In this document: piece after piece, positions 26,270-35,157 of the stretch | How positions within the stretch are numbered: the first letter of the stretch is position 1 | Layout of the letters: each line of letters opens with the position of its first letter | Assembly (NCBI GenBank): GCA_963728995.1 | Contig: CAVSMD010000008.1 | Location: 1-64,000, forward strand | Direction: 5' to 3' | DNA: 64,000 bases | From: FEN-1219 sp963728995 | Lineage (GTDB): Bacteria > Pseudomonadota > Gammaproteobacteria > Steroidobacterales > Rariloculaceae | Notes under the pieces: generated by a model | Database searches by the model: none | Told to the model about the DNA's origin: nothing | What the model saw: the letters and a program-made list of their open reading frames with translations, nothing else | Made by a program: the position numbers and the translations under genes

Positions 26270-26440
26270 TAGTGCTATTTGTGCACTCTCGGGACCTTTG
26301 GCGGTGGACCTGGATCTCGGAGACTTTCTAATAAGAACTTCTTACCTATTGTTGTTAAAGGGAAAAATGAGATCGGTTGGCTTGCAAAATCCCCCCCGTC
26401 GGGCACAATCCGCGCCGTCATCCAGTCTGGGCAACCGAAG

Positions 26441-27058
26441 TTGACGAACAACGGAGCGGTTCTGCGCGCTGACGACGTTGCGATTTGGCGTGGCGACCGT
26501 TGCCTGTTCGAAGGGTTGTCGTTTGCGCTGGCGGCCGGGCAGCTGGCGTTGCTCGTGGGTCCCAACGGCGCGGGCAAGACGACCCTGCTGCGCGTGCTGG
26601 CGGGTCTCGCCGGCCCCACCTCTGGCAGGGTGTCGTGGCGCGGTCACCCCGTGGAGGCGCTGCCGCCGGAGCTGCGGGGCTGCATCGCTTATCGAGGTCA
26701 CTTGGACGGTCTGAAGAAGGATCTCACGGTCGCCGAGAATCTCCGCTTCAATGCCGCCATCTGGGGCGGGACGGCCGATCTCGACCTCCTGCGCGAGCTC
26801 AAGCTCGAGGCCCAGATCGACACGCGGATCCGGCACCTTTCGGCCGGGCAGCGGCGGCGAGCGGCGCTCGTCTCCCTGCGCGCGGTGTCCGCGCCGCTCT
26901 GGCTCCTCGACGAGCCGATGACGAACCTCGATACCGAGGGCCGCAGCACGATGCTTCGCTGGACGGATCGGCACTTGGCGGGCGGCGGCTGCGCAGTGGT
27001 TGCGACGCACCAACCACAGGAGTTCTCGCGGTCGGGCGCACTGGTCATCGAGCTATGA
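26441..27058 (+). CDS. ccmA: Heme exporter ATP-binding protein CcmA
   Basis: 205-residue ABC ATPase of system I cytochrome c maturation; with CcmB/C/D it drives release of holo-CcmE. Walker A is GPNGAGKT (near 40), the signature LSAGQRRRAALV (near 130), Walker B LWLLDEPMTNLD (near 153). The start is probably TTG at 26441 (MTNNGAVLRADDVAIWRG), as no ATG or GTG lies between the conserved start and non-conserved upstream sequence; this gives the usual length. It is the first gene of the operon, and its stop overlaps the ccmB start by 4 bp (ATGA). Confidence 0.93.
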   Translation: MTNNGAVLRADDVAIWRGDRCLFEGLSFALAAGQLALLVGPNGAGKTTLLRVLAGLAGPTSGRVSWRGHPVEALPPELRGCIAYRGHLDGLKKDLTVAENLRFNAAIWGGTADLDLLRELKLEAQIDTRIRHLSAGQRRRAALVSLRAVSAPLWLLDEPMTNLDTEGRSTMLRWTDRHLAGGGCAVVATHQPQEFSRSGALVIEL

Positions 27059-27723
27059 GGAGAGCATTTCTCGCCATTCTCGAGCGCGACCTCAAGATCG
27101 CATTTCGACGCCTCAGTGAGCTCGCGAATCCGCTGTTGTTCTTCGTGATCGTGGCGTCGTTGTTCCCGCTGGCCGTATCGCCGGACGAGGAGCACTTGCG
27201 CAGCATCGGCAGCGGCGTGCTGTGGGTCGTGGCGCTGCTCTCCGCGCTACTCGCGCTCGAGGGCCTGTTTCGAGCGGACGCCGAGGACGGCAGCCTCGAG
27301 CAGCTGATGCTGAGTCCCGTGCCGCTCGGCGTGGCGGTGCTCGCCAAGGTCGGCGCTCACTGGCTCGTGACGATCGTGCCGCTCGTCATTCTCACGCCCG
27401 TGCTGGCACTATCCTTCTATCTGCCGGTTGCAGTATTGCCGGTGATGGGGTTTGCATTGCTGCTGGCGACGCCGACGCTGAGCGTGCTGGTGGCGCTGGG
27501 GGCCGCGCTGACGCTGGGCCTGCGACGCGGCGGCGCTATCGTGGGGTTGCTGGTGTTGCCGCTGACGGCGCCGCTGCTGATCTTCGGCACTCGCGCGATC
27601 GAGCTCGGGCAGTATGGTGAGCCGACCGTGGCGCCGCTGTATTTGCTCGCGGCGCTGGCCGTGTTGGCCGTCTCGTTGGGCCCCGTGGCGATCGCCGCGG
27701 CGCTTCGTGTCGGCGTCGAATAG
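27055..27723 (+). CDS. ccmB: Heme exporter membrane protein CcmB
   Basis: 222-residue integral membrane protein, the permease partner of CcmA. It starts MRRAFLAILERDLKIAFRRLSELANPLLFF, as in known CcmB proteins, and has about six hydrophobic segments, including LEGLFRADAEDGSLEQLMLSP between the second and third. The ATG overlaps the ccmA stop by 4 bp. The stop is 34 bp before ccmC. Confidence 0.94.
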   Translation: MRRAFLAILERDLKIAFRRLSELANPLLFFVIVASLFPLAVSPDEEHLRSIGSGVLWVVALLSALLALEGLFRADAEDGSLEQLMLSPVPLGVAVLAKVGAHWLVTIVPLVILTPVLALSFYLPVAVLPVMGFALLLATPTLSVLVALGAALTLGLRRGGAIVGLLVLPLTAPLLIFGTRAIELGQYGEPTVAPLYLLAALAVLAVSLGPVAIAAALRVGVE

Positions 27724-27757
27724 TGACGAGATTGCGTTTTCCGCTGGGGGAGACTGG

Positions 27758-28510
27758 ATGAGATTGCCGCGCTGGTTCCACCTGTTCGGTTCACCACCGT
27801 TCGTCTACCGCCTCGCCGGGGCCCTGGGTCCGTGGCTGGGTGCGATCGCCTGCCTGTTGCTGGTCGTGGGGGCGTACTGGGGATTGGTAGTCGCCCCACC
27901 GGAGGCCGTGCAAGGGCAGGTCTACCGCATCCTTTATATCCACCCGCAGACGGCCTATGTCGGCATGTTGGCTTACGTCGTGATGGCCGTCACGGCAGGG
28001 ATCGGCTATATCTGGAGGATCAAGCTCGCACATGCCGTGGCCGTGAGCGCGGCGCCGATCGGCGCGTCGTTCACGTTTTGCGCGCTGGTCAGCGGGTCGT
28101 TGTGGGGCCGGCCGACCTGGGGAACCTATTGGGAATGGGGCGATCCACGCATCATGTTCGAGACGCTGCTGTTGTTCCTGTTTCTGGGCTATCTCGCGTT
28201 GCGGGCCGCGTTCGAGGACCGCGACAAGGCGGATCGCGTGAGCGCGATCCTCGCCGTCGTGGGCGTCGTCAACGTGCCGATCATTCATTACTCGGTTCTG
28301 TGGTGGAACACGCTGCATCAGGGGCCATCGATATCCAAGCTCGGCCAACCGTCGATCGCGACTGAGATGCTGATCCCCTTCCTGATCATGGTGGTCGGTT
28401 TCACCTTTTGTTTTTGCTGGTTGCTGCTGACTCGCCTGCGCGGTGAGATCGTGGAGCGGGAGCGCGATACCCGGTGGCTGCAAGAAGCCTTGCAGGGTGC
28501 CCGGCCGTGA
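27758..28510 (+). CDS. ccmC: Heme exporter protein CcmC
   Basis: 250-residue membrane protein that binds heme and hands it to CcmE. It has six hydrophobic segments and the periplasmic tryptophan-rich motif WGRPTWGTYWEWGDPR near 122-137, diagnostic of the heme-handling family. External histidines occur in LYIHPQTAYVG and NTLHQGPS. The ATG at 27758 has GGGGGAG 7 nt upstream. The stop overlaps ccmD. Confidence 0.95.
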   Translation: MRLPRWFHLFGSPPFVYRLAGALGPWLGAIACLLLVVGAYWGLVVAPPEAVQGQVYRILYIHPQTAYVGMLAYVVMAVTAGIGYIWRIKLAHAVAVSAAPIGASFTFCALVSGSLWGRPTWGTYWEWGDPRIMFETLLLFLFLGYLALRAAFEDRDKADRVSAILAVVGVVNVPIIHYSVLWWNTLHQGPSISKLGQPSIATEMLIPFLIMVVGFTFCFCWLLLTRLRGEIVERERDTRWLQEALQGARP

Positions 28511-28698
28511 TGGAGGTGCTGCGCATGGGCGGGGAGGCCGCTTACGTCTGGCCGGCCTACGGTATTACACTGGCCGTCATCGTGCTCAACGTCTGGTCCG
28601 CCCGGCGTAAGCTCTTCAATGCGCTCGGCGAGGCGCGCCGCTCGGCAGGCCGTACACACCCGCCGCGCAGCCAGCCCAAAGTGAGGCAATTGTCATGA
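28510..28698 (+). CDS. ccmD: Heme exporter protein CcmD
   Basis: 62-residue small membrane protein with one transmembrane helix (YVWPAYGITLAVIVLNVWSA) followed by a basic cytoplasmic tail (RRKLFNALGEARR). The YVWPAYG start of the helix is typical of CcmD, which stabilises the CcmABC-CcmE complex. The ATG at 28510 shares its A with the ccmC stop; an in-frame GTG immediately before it (28507) is an alternative. The stop overlaps the ccmE start by 4 bp. Confidence 0.9.
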   Translation: MEVLRMGGEAAYVWPAYGITLAVIVLNVWSARRKLFNALGEARRSAGRTHPPRSQPKVRQLS

Positions 28699-29132
28699 AG
28701 CCACGACAGCAACGGATGGTGTTGATCGGCTGTGTGCTGGTGGGGGTCGTCGTGGCCGTCAGCTTCGGCGTGCGGGCGTTCCAGGAGAACCTCTCCTATT
28801 TCTTCTCGCCCACCGACGTCGCGGCGGGCAAGGCACCGGACGGCCGTGCGTTCCGGCTCGGCGGCATGGTGGTCAACGATAGCGTCACGCGCGAGGCCGG
28901 CAGCCTGACCGTCGCCTTCACGGTCACCGATTTCGCGCATTCGATTCCGGTTCATTACACGGGTGTGTTACCCGATCTGTTCAGCGAGGGTAAAGGGGTC
29001 GTCGTCCGCGGGCAGTTGGGTACGAACGGCTCGTTCGAGGCTCGAGAGGTCCTGGCCAAGCACGACGAGAATTACATGCCGCCCGAAGTCGCAGACGCGC
29101 TGAAGAGAACCGGCCAGGCGCCAAACGAATGA
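28695..29132 (+). CDS. ccmE: Cytochrome c maturation heme chaperone CcmE
   Basis: 145-residue periplasmic heme chaperone with an N-terminal membrane anchor (MVLIGCVLVGVVVAVSFGV). The heme-binding motif is LAKHDENYMPPEV near 122-134, containing the His that binds heme covalently and the conserved Tyr. The OB-fold segment FRLGGMVVNDSV is also present. Both ends overlap neighbours by 4 bp (ATGA type), so the gene is translationally coupled to ccmD and ccmF. Confidence 0.96.
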   Translation: MKPRQQRMVLIGCVLVGVVVAVSFGVRAFQENLSYFFSPTDVAAGKAPDGRAFRLGGMVVNDSVTREAGSLTVAFTVTDFAHSIPVHYTGVLPDLFSEGKGVVVRGQLGTNGSFEAREVLAKHDENYMPPEVADALKRTGQAPNE

Positions 29133-31093
29133 TTCCAGAGATCGGCCAATTCGCGTTGGTGCTCGCCTTGTGTCTGGCATTGGTTCAGGCGACGTTGCCG
29201 TTGCTCGGTGCGGCGCGCGGGCGCGTCGACTGGATGGCACTCGCGCGTCCCGCTGCTGCGGGGCAGTTCGTGTTCGTTGCAATCGCTTTCGGCATTCTCG
29301 AATACGCATTCCTGGTCGATGACTTCAGCGTGGCGTTCGTTGCCGAGCACTCGAACAGCGCGCTGCCCGCGTTCTACAAGTTCACGGCCGCCTGGGGCGG
29401 GCACGAAGGCTCGATGCTGCTTTGGATCACCGTTCTCGCGGTGTGGACGCTGGCAGTCGCGGCCGGCAGCCGCTCCCAGCCGGAGGCGTTCGCGAGTCGA
29501 GTGCTCGGCGTGCTCGGCATCGTCAGCGCCGGCATCATCGCATTCTCGCTGTTCACCTCGAATCCGTTCCTTAGGCTTACTCCTGCGGCCGCGGACGGCA
29601 ATGACCTGACGCCATTGCTGCAGGATCCCGGCATGATCTTCCATCCGCCGATGTTGTATCTCGGCTACGTCGGCGTGGCGGTGCCGTTCTCGTTCGCCGT
29701 CGCGGCATTGCTGACCGGACGGCTCGACAAGAACTGGGCGAAGTGGACGCGTCCGTGGACCGTGATGGCGTGGCTGTTCTTGACGATCGGCATCACGCTC
29801 GGGAGCTGGTGGTCGTACTACGAGCTCGGCTGGGGCGGCTGGTGGTTCTGGGATCCGGTCGAGAACTCGTCGTTCATGCCGTGGCTCATGACCACGGCGC
29901 TGCTGCACTCGCTTGCCGTGACGGAGCGGCGCGGCATCTTCAAGAGCTGGACCGTGCTGCTTGCCATCGGCGCCTTCTCGCTGAGCCTGCTCGGCACGTT
30001 CCTCACGCGCTCGCCGGTGATGGTGTCCGTGCATGCGTTTGCGGCGGATCCCACGCGCGGCCTGTTCATTCTTTCGTTGCTCGCCCTGATTTCCGGCGGC
30101 GCGCTCGTGCTCTACGCGTTCCGCGCCCGGGCGCTCGAAGCGGAGGGCGGGTTCAAGCTCGTATCGCGCGAGGCGTTCCTGCTCGCGAACAACATACTGC
30201 TGGTGATCGCCACCGTGGCCGTGCTGTTCGGCACGTTGTATCCGTTGTTCATCGATGCGCTCGGCTTCGGCAAGATCTCGGTCGGGCCGCCGTACTTCAA
30301 TGCCATGTTCCTCGTCCCGGTACTGCCGATGCTGGTGTTGCTCGGGATCGGCATGCACACAGCGTGGCGAACCATGGTGGGTGCTACGTTGCTGCGGCGA
30401 TTGCGATGGCCGGCCGTCGGGGCCGTGGCGGCGGGCGTGGGGCTGCCGTTCGTGTTCTTCGGTGCGGCTTCGGTGCTGACGGTCGTGGCGATTGCAGTCG
30501 CCGCCTGGGTGTGCATCAGCTCGTTGCTCGAGCCCGTCCGTAAGCTGGTGCAGCGCAGCGGTGCGCCCATGACGCGTGGGCAGCTCGGGATGTCGCTAGC
30601 GCATTTCGGCGTGGGCGTATTCATGCTCGGCGCCACGGTCGCCTCTGCCTACAATCTCGAGGTCGACGTCAGCGCCAAGCCTGGCGATACGGTGAAGGCC
30701 GGCGCTTACGAATTCGTGTTTCGCGGCGTGCGCCGCGTCGAAGGACCGAACTTTACGGCCGACGAAGGCGAGTTCGAGTTGCGTCGCGGCGGCGTTCTGA
30801 AGGGCATGCTCACGCCGCAAAAACGTCTATATCGCGTCCAACAGAGCGCGACGACCGAGGCGGCGATCGACACCAATCCGACGCGGGACGTATTCCTGGC
30901 GCTCGGCGATCCGCTCGGCAACGACGCGTGGAGCTTGCGCATCCAGGTCAAGCCGATGATCAGCTTTCTGTGGTTCGGCTCGGGTCTGATGGCGCTCGGC
31001 GGTCTGTTGGCGATGACCGATCGCCGGTATCGACAGCAGGCTCGCGAGCAGCAGGCGGTGCACACCGAGCAACCCGCCGTGGGAGCGGCTTGA
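29129..31093 (+). CDS. ccmF: Cytochrome c heme lyase CcmF
   Basis: 654-residue polytopic membrane protein, the core of the heme-to-apocytochrome ligation complex. It has many hydrophobic segments, the WWD domain (GSWWSYYELGWGGWWFWDPVENSSFMPWL, near 228-256), the conserved PPMLYLGYVGVAV segment near 171 and GGHEGSMLLWI near 90. A large periplasmic loop near the C-terminus (LEVDVSAKPGDTVKAGAYEF) precedes the last helix. Length is typical (about 650). Confidence 0.96.
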   Translation: MIPEIGQFALVLALCLALVQATLPLLGAARGRVDWMALARPAAAGQFVFVAIAFGILEYAFLVDDFSVAFVAEHSNSALPAFYKFTAAWGGHEGSMLLWITVLAVWTLAVAAGSRSQPEAFASRVLGVLGIVSAGIIAFSLFTSNPFLRLTPAAADGNDLTPLLQDPGMIFHPPMLYLGYVGVAVPFSFAVAALLTGRLDKNWAKWTRPWTVMAWLFLTIGITLGSWWSYYELGWGGWWFWDPVENSSFMPWLMTTALLHSLAVTERRGIFKSWTVLLAIGAFSLSLLGTFLTRSPVMVSVHAFAADPTRGLFILSLLALISGGALVLYAFRARALEAEGGFKLVSREAFLLANNILLVIATVAVLFGTLYPLFIDALGFGKISVGPPYFNAMFLVPVLPMLVLLGIGMHTAWRTMVGATLLRRLRWPAVGAVAAGVGLPFVFFGAASVLTVVAIAVAAWVCISSLLEPVRKLVQRSGAPMTRGQLGMSLAHFGVGVFMLGATVASAYNLEVDVSAKPGDTVKAGAYEFVFRGVRRVEGPNFTADEGEFELRRGGVLKGMLTPQKRLYRVQQSATTEAAIDTNPTRDVFLALGDPLGNDAWSLRIQVKPMISFLWFGSGLMALGGLLAMTDRRYRQQAREQQAVHTEQPAVGAA

Positions 31094-31095
31094 GC

Positions 31096-31656
31096 ATGTG
31101 GCGCTACGCAATTCCGCTCGCGATATTCGTCGTGATCGGCGTGTTTTTTTTTCGCGGGCTCAGCTTGCATCCGAACGAAATTCCGTCGGCACTGATCGGC
31201 AAGCCCGTACCGAAGTTCTCGCTGCCAACGCTGACCGATCCCGATGCGCGGATCACGTCGGACGCCTTGCAGGGCAAGGTTGCGCTCGTGAACGTGTGGG
31301 GCACCTGGTGCATCGAGTGCCGACACGAGCACGGTTTTCTGCTCGAGCTCGCGCGCGCGGGCGTGCCGATCTATGGGCTGAACTTGCGTGACGAGCGACC
31401 CAGTGCCATGAGCTGGCTCGCGACGCTCGGCAATCCGTACGTGACGACGGCGTTCGATCCGCAGGGTGACGCCGCAATCGACTGGGGCGTGACGGCGGCC
31501 CCCGAGACATTTCTGATCGGGCGAGACGGCAAGATTCTCTACAAGCACATCTCGCCGCTGACGTCCCAGGTGTGGCGTCGTGACTTTCTGCCCTTGATCG
31601 AGGAGCAATGCCGCGGGACGGACTGCCCGTTTCTCGCCGCGGCAGGCGGCCAATGA
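31096..31656 (+). CDS. ccmG: Thiol:disulfide oxidoreductase CcmG (DsbE)
   Basis: 186-residue thioredoxin-fold protein with an N-terminal membrane anchor, which reduces the CXXCH cysteines of apocytochrome c in the periplasm. The active site is WCIEC near residue 74 (NVWGTWCIECRHEH), and the cis-Pro segment is VTAAPETFLIGRDG near 138. WCIEC differs from the common WCPTC of CcmG. A run of nine T residues lies in the anchor-coding part (near 31142), a possible slippage site. It follows ccmF after 2 bp and overlaps ccmH by 4 bp. Confidence 0.94.
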   Translation: MWRYAIPLAIFVVIGVFFFRGLSLHPNEIPSALIGKPVPKFSLPTLTDPDARITSDALQGKVALVNVWGTWCIECRHEHGFLLELARAGVPIYGLNLRDERPSAMSWLATLGNPYVTTAFDPQGDAAIDWGVTAAPETFLIGRDGKILYKHISPLTSQVWRRDFLPLIEEQCRGTDCPFLAAAGGQ

Positions 31657-32075
31657 GCCGGCTGCTGCTGGTCTGCCTGCTGTGGGCCGCGGGGGGCGCG
31701 GCCGTGCACGCCATCGACCAGGAGCTGGCATTCACCGATCCGGCGATGAATCAGCGGTACTTGAATCTGATCCGCGAGATTCGCTGCCCGAAGTGCCTGA
31801 ACGAGAGCATCGCGGACTCCGATGCACCGGTGGCGGCCGATCTGCGGCGCGAGGTTCGCCGGCTCATGGGCGAAGGGTCCTCGGACGACGAGATCAAGGA
31901 TTTCCTGTCGGCGCGCTACGGCGAGTTCGTTCTGTATCGGCCGCGCGTCAACGAGACGACGTGGGCGCTGTGGGCGGCTCCGTTCCTGTTCTTGATGATC
32001 GGCGGTGTCGTCTTCTGGCGGATCCTGCGAGCACGGCGCGCGCAGCCGATCGACGATGAGGATTTGGCGAGGTGA
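31653..32075 (+). CDS. ccmH: Cytochrome c-type biogenesis protein CcmH
   Basis: 140-residue protein with a signal peptide (MSRLLLVCLLWAAGGAAVHA), the redox motif IRCPKCLNESIADSDA near 45-60, and a C-terminal transmembrane helix (WALWAAPFLFLMIGGVVFW). It reduces the apocytochrome cysteines together with CcmG. RCPKC is the family RCxxC. The ATG at 31653 overlaps the ccmG stop, which decides against upstream in-frame starts. The stop overlaps the ccmI start by 4 bp (GTGA). Confidence 0.95.
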   Translation: MSRLLLVCLLWAAGGAAVHAIDQELAFTDPAMNQRYLNLIREIRCPKCLNESIADSDAPVAADLRREVRRLMGEGSSDDEIKDFLSARYGEFVLYRPRVNETTWALWAAPFLFLMIGGVVFWRILRARRAQPIDDEDLAR

Positions 32076-33091
32076 CGCAGTTCTGGGTCATTGCCGGGCT
32101 GCTCTGCGCGGCGGCTGTCGCCATCATGTTCGTGCCGCTATGGCGAGTGAGGCGCAGTCAGGGGCACTGGTCCGTCGTCGGCCTGGCCGTGGCGCTCGCG
32201 GTCGCGCCGGTGGCGTTCGGCCTCTATAAGCACGTCAGCAGCTGGAACCCGGCGTTCGAGGCGCGCATGCATGAAGGCGAGCGGCTCATCGCCCAGCTGG
32301 CGGCCAGGCTCGAGCGCAGCCCCGACGACCTGCAAGGCTGGCGGCTGCTCGCCAATAGCTACATGGCGCTCGGCAGGTACGAGGAAGGTCGCGCGGCATA
32401 CCAGCAGCTCTGGAAGCGCACGCCGCAGCCGGACGAGGAGTTGAAGCTGGCGTATGCCGAGGCGCAGATCCTGACGGATCGAAACACGCTGACGGGCGAC
32501 GCCGGCAAGCTGATCGAACAAGTGCTCGCCGCCGAGCCCGCTAACGCGAAGGCGCTCTGGTACGGCGGGCTGGTCGCGCTCGAGCTCGGGCGCGAGGATC
32601 TCGTGCGTGCGCGCTGGACGAGCCTGCTGGCACTGAATCCGCCGGAGCAGGTGGCCGACGTCGTCCGCAATCAGCTGGCGGAGCTCGGCGGTCGCGCAGC
32701 CGCGGGTGGGGCGGCGCCGGCGGGCAATGCAACGGCGGCGACGACCAGCCCTACGATCGATCTGACGGTCACGCTCGGTGCGGGCAGGGCGGTGGACAAG
32801 CTGGGCCCGAATGCCCAGCTGTTCATCTTTGCGCAGGCGCCCGAGGGCGGCCCGCCGCTCGCCGTGATTCGCGCGCCTCCGACCGCCGTGCCGGGCAAGT
32901 TCACGCTGAGCGAAGCCAACAGCATGATCAAGGGTCGCTCGATCGCGAACTACCCGGAGGTGACGGTGGTCGCGCGCTTGTCCGCCAGCGGCCAGCCGAC
33001 CGAGCAACCCGGCGATTGGTTTGCGCGAGCCGTCGTCCGCCCGGCCGAAGGCAATCCGGTGGCCCTGGTGATCGACCAGGTGGTGGAATGA
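32072..33091 (+). CDS. ccmI: Cytochrome c biogenesis protein CcmI (TPR)
   Basis: 339 residues: two N-terminal transmembrane helices, then TPR-like repeats (LERSPDDLQGWRLLANSYMALGRYEEGRAAYQQLWKRTPQ near 80-115 and later), and a C-terminal beta domain (IDLTVTLGAGRAVDKLGPNAQLFIFAQAP, near 230 on). It is the apocytochrome c chaperone partner of CcmF/H. The start is GTG at 32072. It is the last gene of the ccm operon; only 16 bp separate its stop from the convergent gene, and no terminator hairpin is visible there. Confidence 0.92.
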   Translation: MTQFWVIAGLLCAAAVAIMFVPLWRVRRSQGHWSVVGLAVALAVAPVAFGLYKHVSSWNPAFEARMHEGERLIAQLAARLERSPDDLQGWRLLANSYMALGRYEEGRAAYQQLWKRTPQPDEELKLAYAEAQILTDRNTLTGDAGKLIEQVLAAEPANAKALWYGGLVALELGREDLVRARWTSLLALNPPEQVADVVRNQLAELGGRAAAGGAAPAGNATAATTSPTIDLTVTLGAGRAVDKLGPNAQLFIFAQAPEGGPPLAVIRAPPTAVPGKFTLSEANSMIKGRSIANYPEVTVVARLSASGQPTEQPGDWFARAVVRPAEGNPVALVIDQVVE

Positions 33092-33107
33092 CGCGGTCCA
33101 TAGGTCG

Positions 33108-34097
33108 TCACTTCAGCGTTTTCTGCGCCCGGTTCGAGTGGCCGCTCTCCAGACCATTCTTGTCGAACGCGGTCACGACGAAGTAATACGTCGCGGGCGA
33201 TAGGTTCGACACGACGTAGCTCGATAAGCCGGGATTCGCGATCTTCACGCTGTTCGGATACGAGCCTTGGGTGGTGCCCCACAGGACGCGATAGCCCGCG
33301 AGATTCGTCAGTGGGCTGCCGTCCGTTCGGGTGGTCGGTGGCGTCCAGGAGAGCGTGGCCGAGCCGGTCGCGACCGGTACGACGGCGATCGAGAAGGCGG
33401 GTAACGGCGCGTTCCTGCGTCCATCCGTGGCCGAAATGACGATGTCCGCATACGTTCCGACGTCGCCGCCATCCGGCGTGCCATACAGGCGTCCCGTGGT
33501 GCGATCTATCGTCGCCCACGCGGGCCGATGCTGGATCCAGAACGTCAATGTGTCGCTGTCGGGATCCCTCGCCGTGGGTTGAAACGAGTACGTTTGGCCG
33601 ACCACGACGCTCGTGGGTGGCGTGCCGGACATCACGGGACGCCGATTCTGACTGCTGCTGCTCGTGCTGCCGCTCGTGCTGCCGCTCGTGCGGCCGCTCG
33701 TGCCGCCGCTCGTGCCGCCGCTCGTGACTGTGAGGTCGAAGGCGGGCAGCCATTTGACGCGCGCTCGGTCCGGCGCGTCGCTTACGCCCATGACGATGTT
33801 GCGATAGACGCCGACGTTGCCCGCTCCGGGCGTGCCCGTAATCGCTCCCGTGCGCCAGTTGAACGTGATCCATGCCGGGCGGCTCTGAATCCAGAAGATC
33901 AGCCGGTCACCCTCCGGATCGCTCGCATGCGGCACGAATGAATAGTGTTGTCCCACCACGGCCTGCGTCGGCGGCGTGCCCCCTATCGTGGGCAATCCCG
34001 CGAACGCGGTGCTCACGACGAACGACAACGACAGAATGCAGAGGCAAAGGGCAGCGCAGCGGCCGCGCGCGCGCGGCCAGCAGGGAATGACGGTCAT
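33108..34097 (-). CDS. Secreted protein with two putative-Ig modules and a fibronectin III domain
   Basis: 329 residues. An N-terminal signal peptide (LCLCILSLSFVVSTAFA) is followed by two He_PIG-type immunoglobulin-like modules. Module 1 starts PTIGGTPPTQAVVGQHYSF, near 37; module 2 starts PVMSGTPPTSVVVGQTYSF, near 160. A Gly/Ser/Thr linker built on a 12-bp DNA repeat separates them. A C-terminal fibronectin III-like domain follows (SATLSWTPPT ... NLSPATYYFVVTAFDKNGLES). The ribosome binding site AAGGAG is strong. Proteins of this build are surface or matrix proteins; no enzymatic motif is visible. A shorter paralogue lies at 38835-39476. Confidence 0.8.
   Translation of the reverse strand: MTVIPCWPRARGRCAALCLCILSLSFVVSTAFAGLPTIGGTPPTQAVVGQHYSFVPHASDPEGDRLIFWIQSRPAWITFNWRTGAITGTPGAGNVGVYRNIVMGVSDAPDRARVKWLPAFDLTVTSGGTSGGTSGRTSGSTSGSTSSSSQNRRPVMSGTPPTSVVVGQTYSFQPTARDPDSDTLTFWIQHRPAWATIDRTTGRLYGTPDGGDVGTYADIVISATDGRRNAPLPAFSIAVVPVATGSATLSWTPPTTRTDGSPLTNLAGYRVLWGTTQGSYPNSVKIANPGLSSYVVSNLSPATYYFVVTAFDKNGLESGHSNRAQKTLK
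33661..33726. repeat. 12-bp tandem repeat (linker of the Ig-like protein)
   Basis: About 5.5 copies of a 12-bp unit (CTCGTGCNGCCG with one or two variable positions) run from 33661 to 33726. On the minus strand they encode the SGGT/SGRT/SGST linker. The unit keeps the frame, so copy-number change would alter linker length without breaking the gene. Confidence 0.85.
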
Positions 34098-34263
34098 TTC
34101 TACTCCTTAGATGTTGACCTCACTCCCTGCGCGCATTTATACGACACGAAGCGCCGACAATGGAAAGGGTCTCTGTTTACCGACAAGAATGATCTTCGGT
34201 CGCGTCATCGCATACCGACGAGCACGGTGGCGTCGGTGAGCGAGCGGATGTTCCAATAGTCGG

Positions 34264-35157
34264 ATGCCGGAGTTCCCGGATATCACGCTGTACGTCGAGG
34301 CACTCACCGAGCGACTCATGGGTTCGCGTCTCGAGCGCACTCGCTGCGGCTCGCTATTTCTGCTGCGCACCGTCGAGCCGCCACTCGACGCGGCGCACGA
34401 CGCGACCGTGGTCGCAATCGAGCGGCTGGGCAAACGCGTCGCGATCGGATTCGACAATGACGTATGGCTGCTCTTCCATCTCATGATCGCCGGACGTTTC
34501 CAATGGCGCGATGACTGGCCGCAGAAGTCGCCTCGGCAGGTGGCGCTGGCCCTCGGGTTCACGCGCGGCACGCTGCTCCTGACCGAAGCGGGCACTCGCA
34601 AACGGGCTTCTCTGCACGTCTTGCGTGGTCGTGCAGCGCTCGACAGTCACGATCGCGGCGGCGTGGAGATCGGCGTCGTCACGTCGGCGCGGTTCAGGGA
34701 AGTGCTGCAACGACGCAACCACACGCTGAAGCGAGCTTTGACGGATCCCACGCTCATCAGCGGCATCGGCAATGCGTACTCGGACGAGATCCTGCATCGC
34801 GCCGGGCTGTCGCCCGTGATGCTCACGAGCAGGCTGTCGGCACAGGATTGCGAGCGCCTGCTCGGCGCGGCTCGAACCGTGCTGCACGAGTGGCTCGAGC
34901 GCCTTCGGTCGAACGCCGGGGGCGCGTTTCCGAGTCGAGTAACCCCGTTCCACGATGAGATGGCCGTCCATGGTCGCTATGGCAAACCGTGCCCGCTATG
35001 CGGAACGACCGTGCAGCGGATTCGTTACGCCGACAACGAGACGAACTATTGTCCGCGGTGTCAGACCGGTGGACGCCTGCTGGCGGACAGGGCGTTGTCG
35101 CGGCTGCTGAAGAAAGATTGGCCGAGATCGATCGACGAGCTCGAGCAACTGGCATGA
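34264..35157 (+). CDS. Fpg/Nei-family DNA glycosylase
   Basis: 297 residues. It starts MPEFPDI, giving the catalytic N-terminal Pro and following Glu once Met is removed. A helix-two-turn-helix segment carries LISGIGNAYSDEILHRAGLSP near 160-180, and a zinc finger uses CPLC and CPRC near 243-263. These are hallmarks of formamidopyrimidine-DNA glycosylases, which excise oxidised purines and nick the strand. The protein continues about 30 residues past the zinc finger, unlike classical MutM. The gene overlaps the first codon of a broken dinB by 4 bp, suggesting an original repair operon. Confidence 0.88.
   Translation: MPEFPDITLYVEALTERLMGSRLERTRCGSLFLLRTVEPPLDAAHDATVVAIERLGKRVAIGFDNDVWLLFHLMIAGRFQWRDDWPQKSPRQVALALGFTRGTLLLTEAGTRKRASLHVLRGRAALDSHDRGGVEIGVVTSARFREVLQRRNHTLKRALTDPTLISGIGNAYSDEILHRAGLSPVMLTSRLSAQDCERLLGAARTVLHEWLERLRSNAGGAFPSRVTPFHDEMAVHGRYGKPCPLCGTTVQRIRYADNETNYCPRCQTGGRLLADRALSRLLKKDWPRSIDELEQLA

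Noticed and set aside
33661..33726. CRISPR-like array
   Set aside because: The 12-bp units are contiguous without spacers and encode a Gly/Ser/Thr linker in frame. This is a coding tandem repeat.
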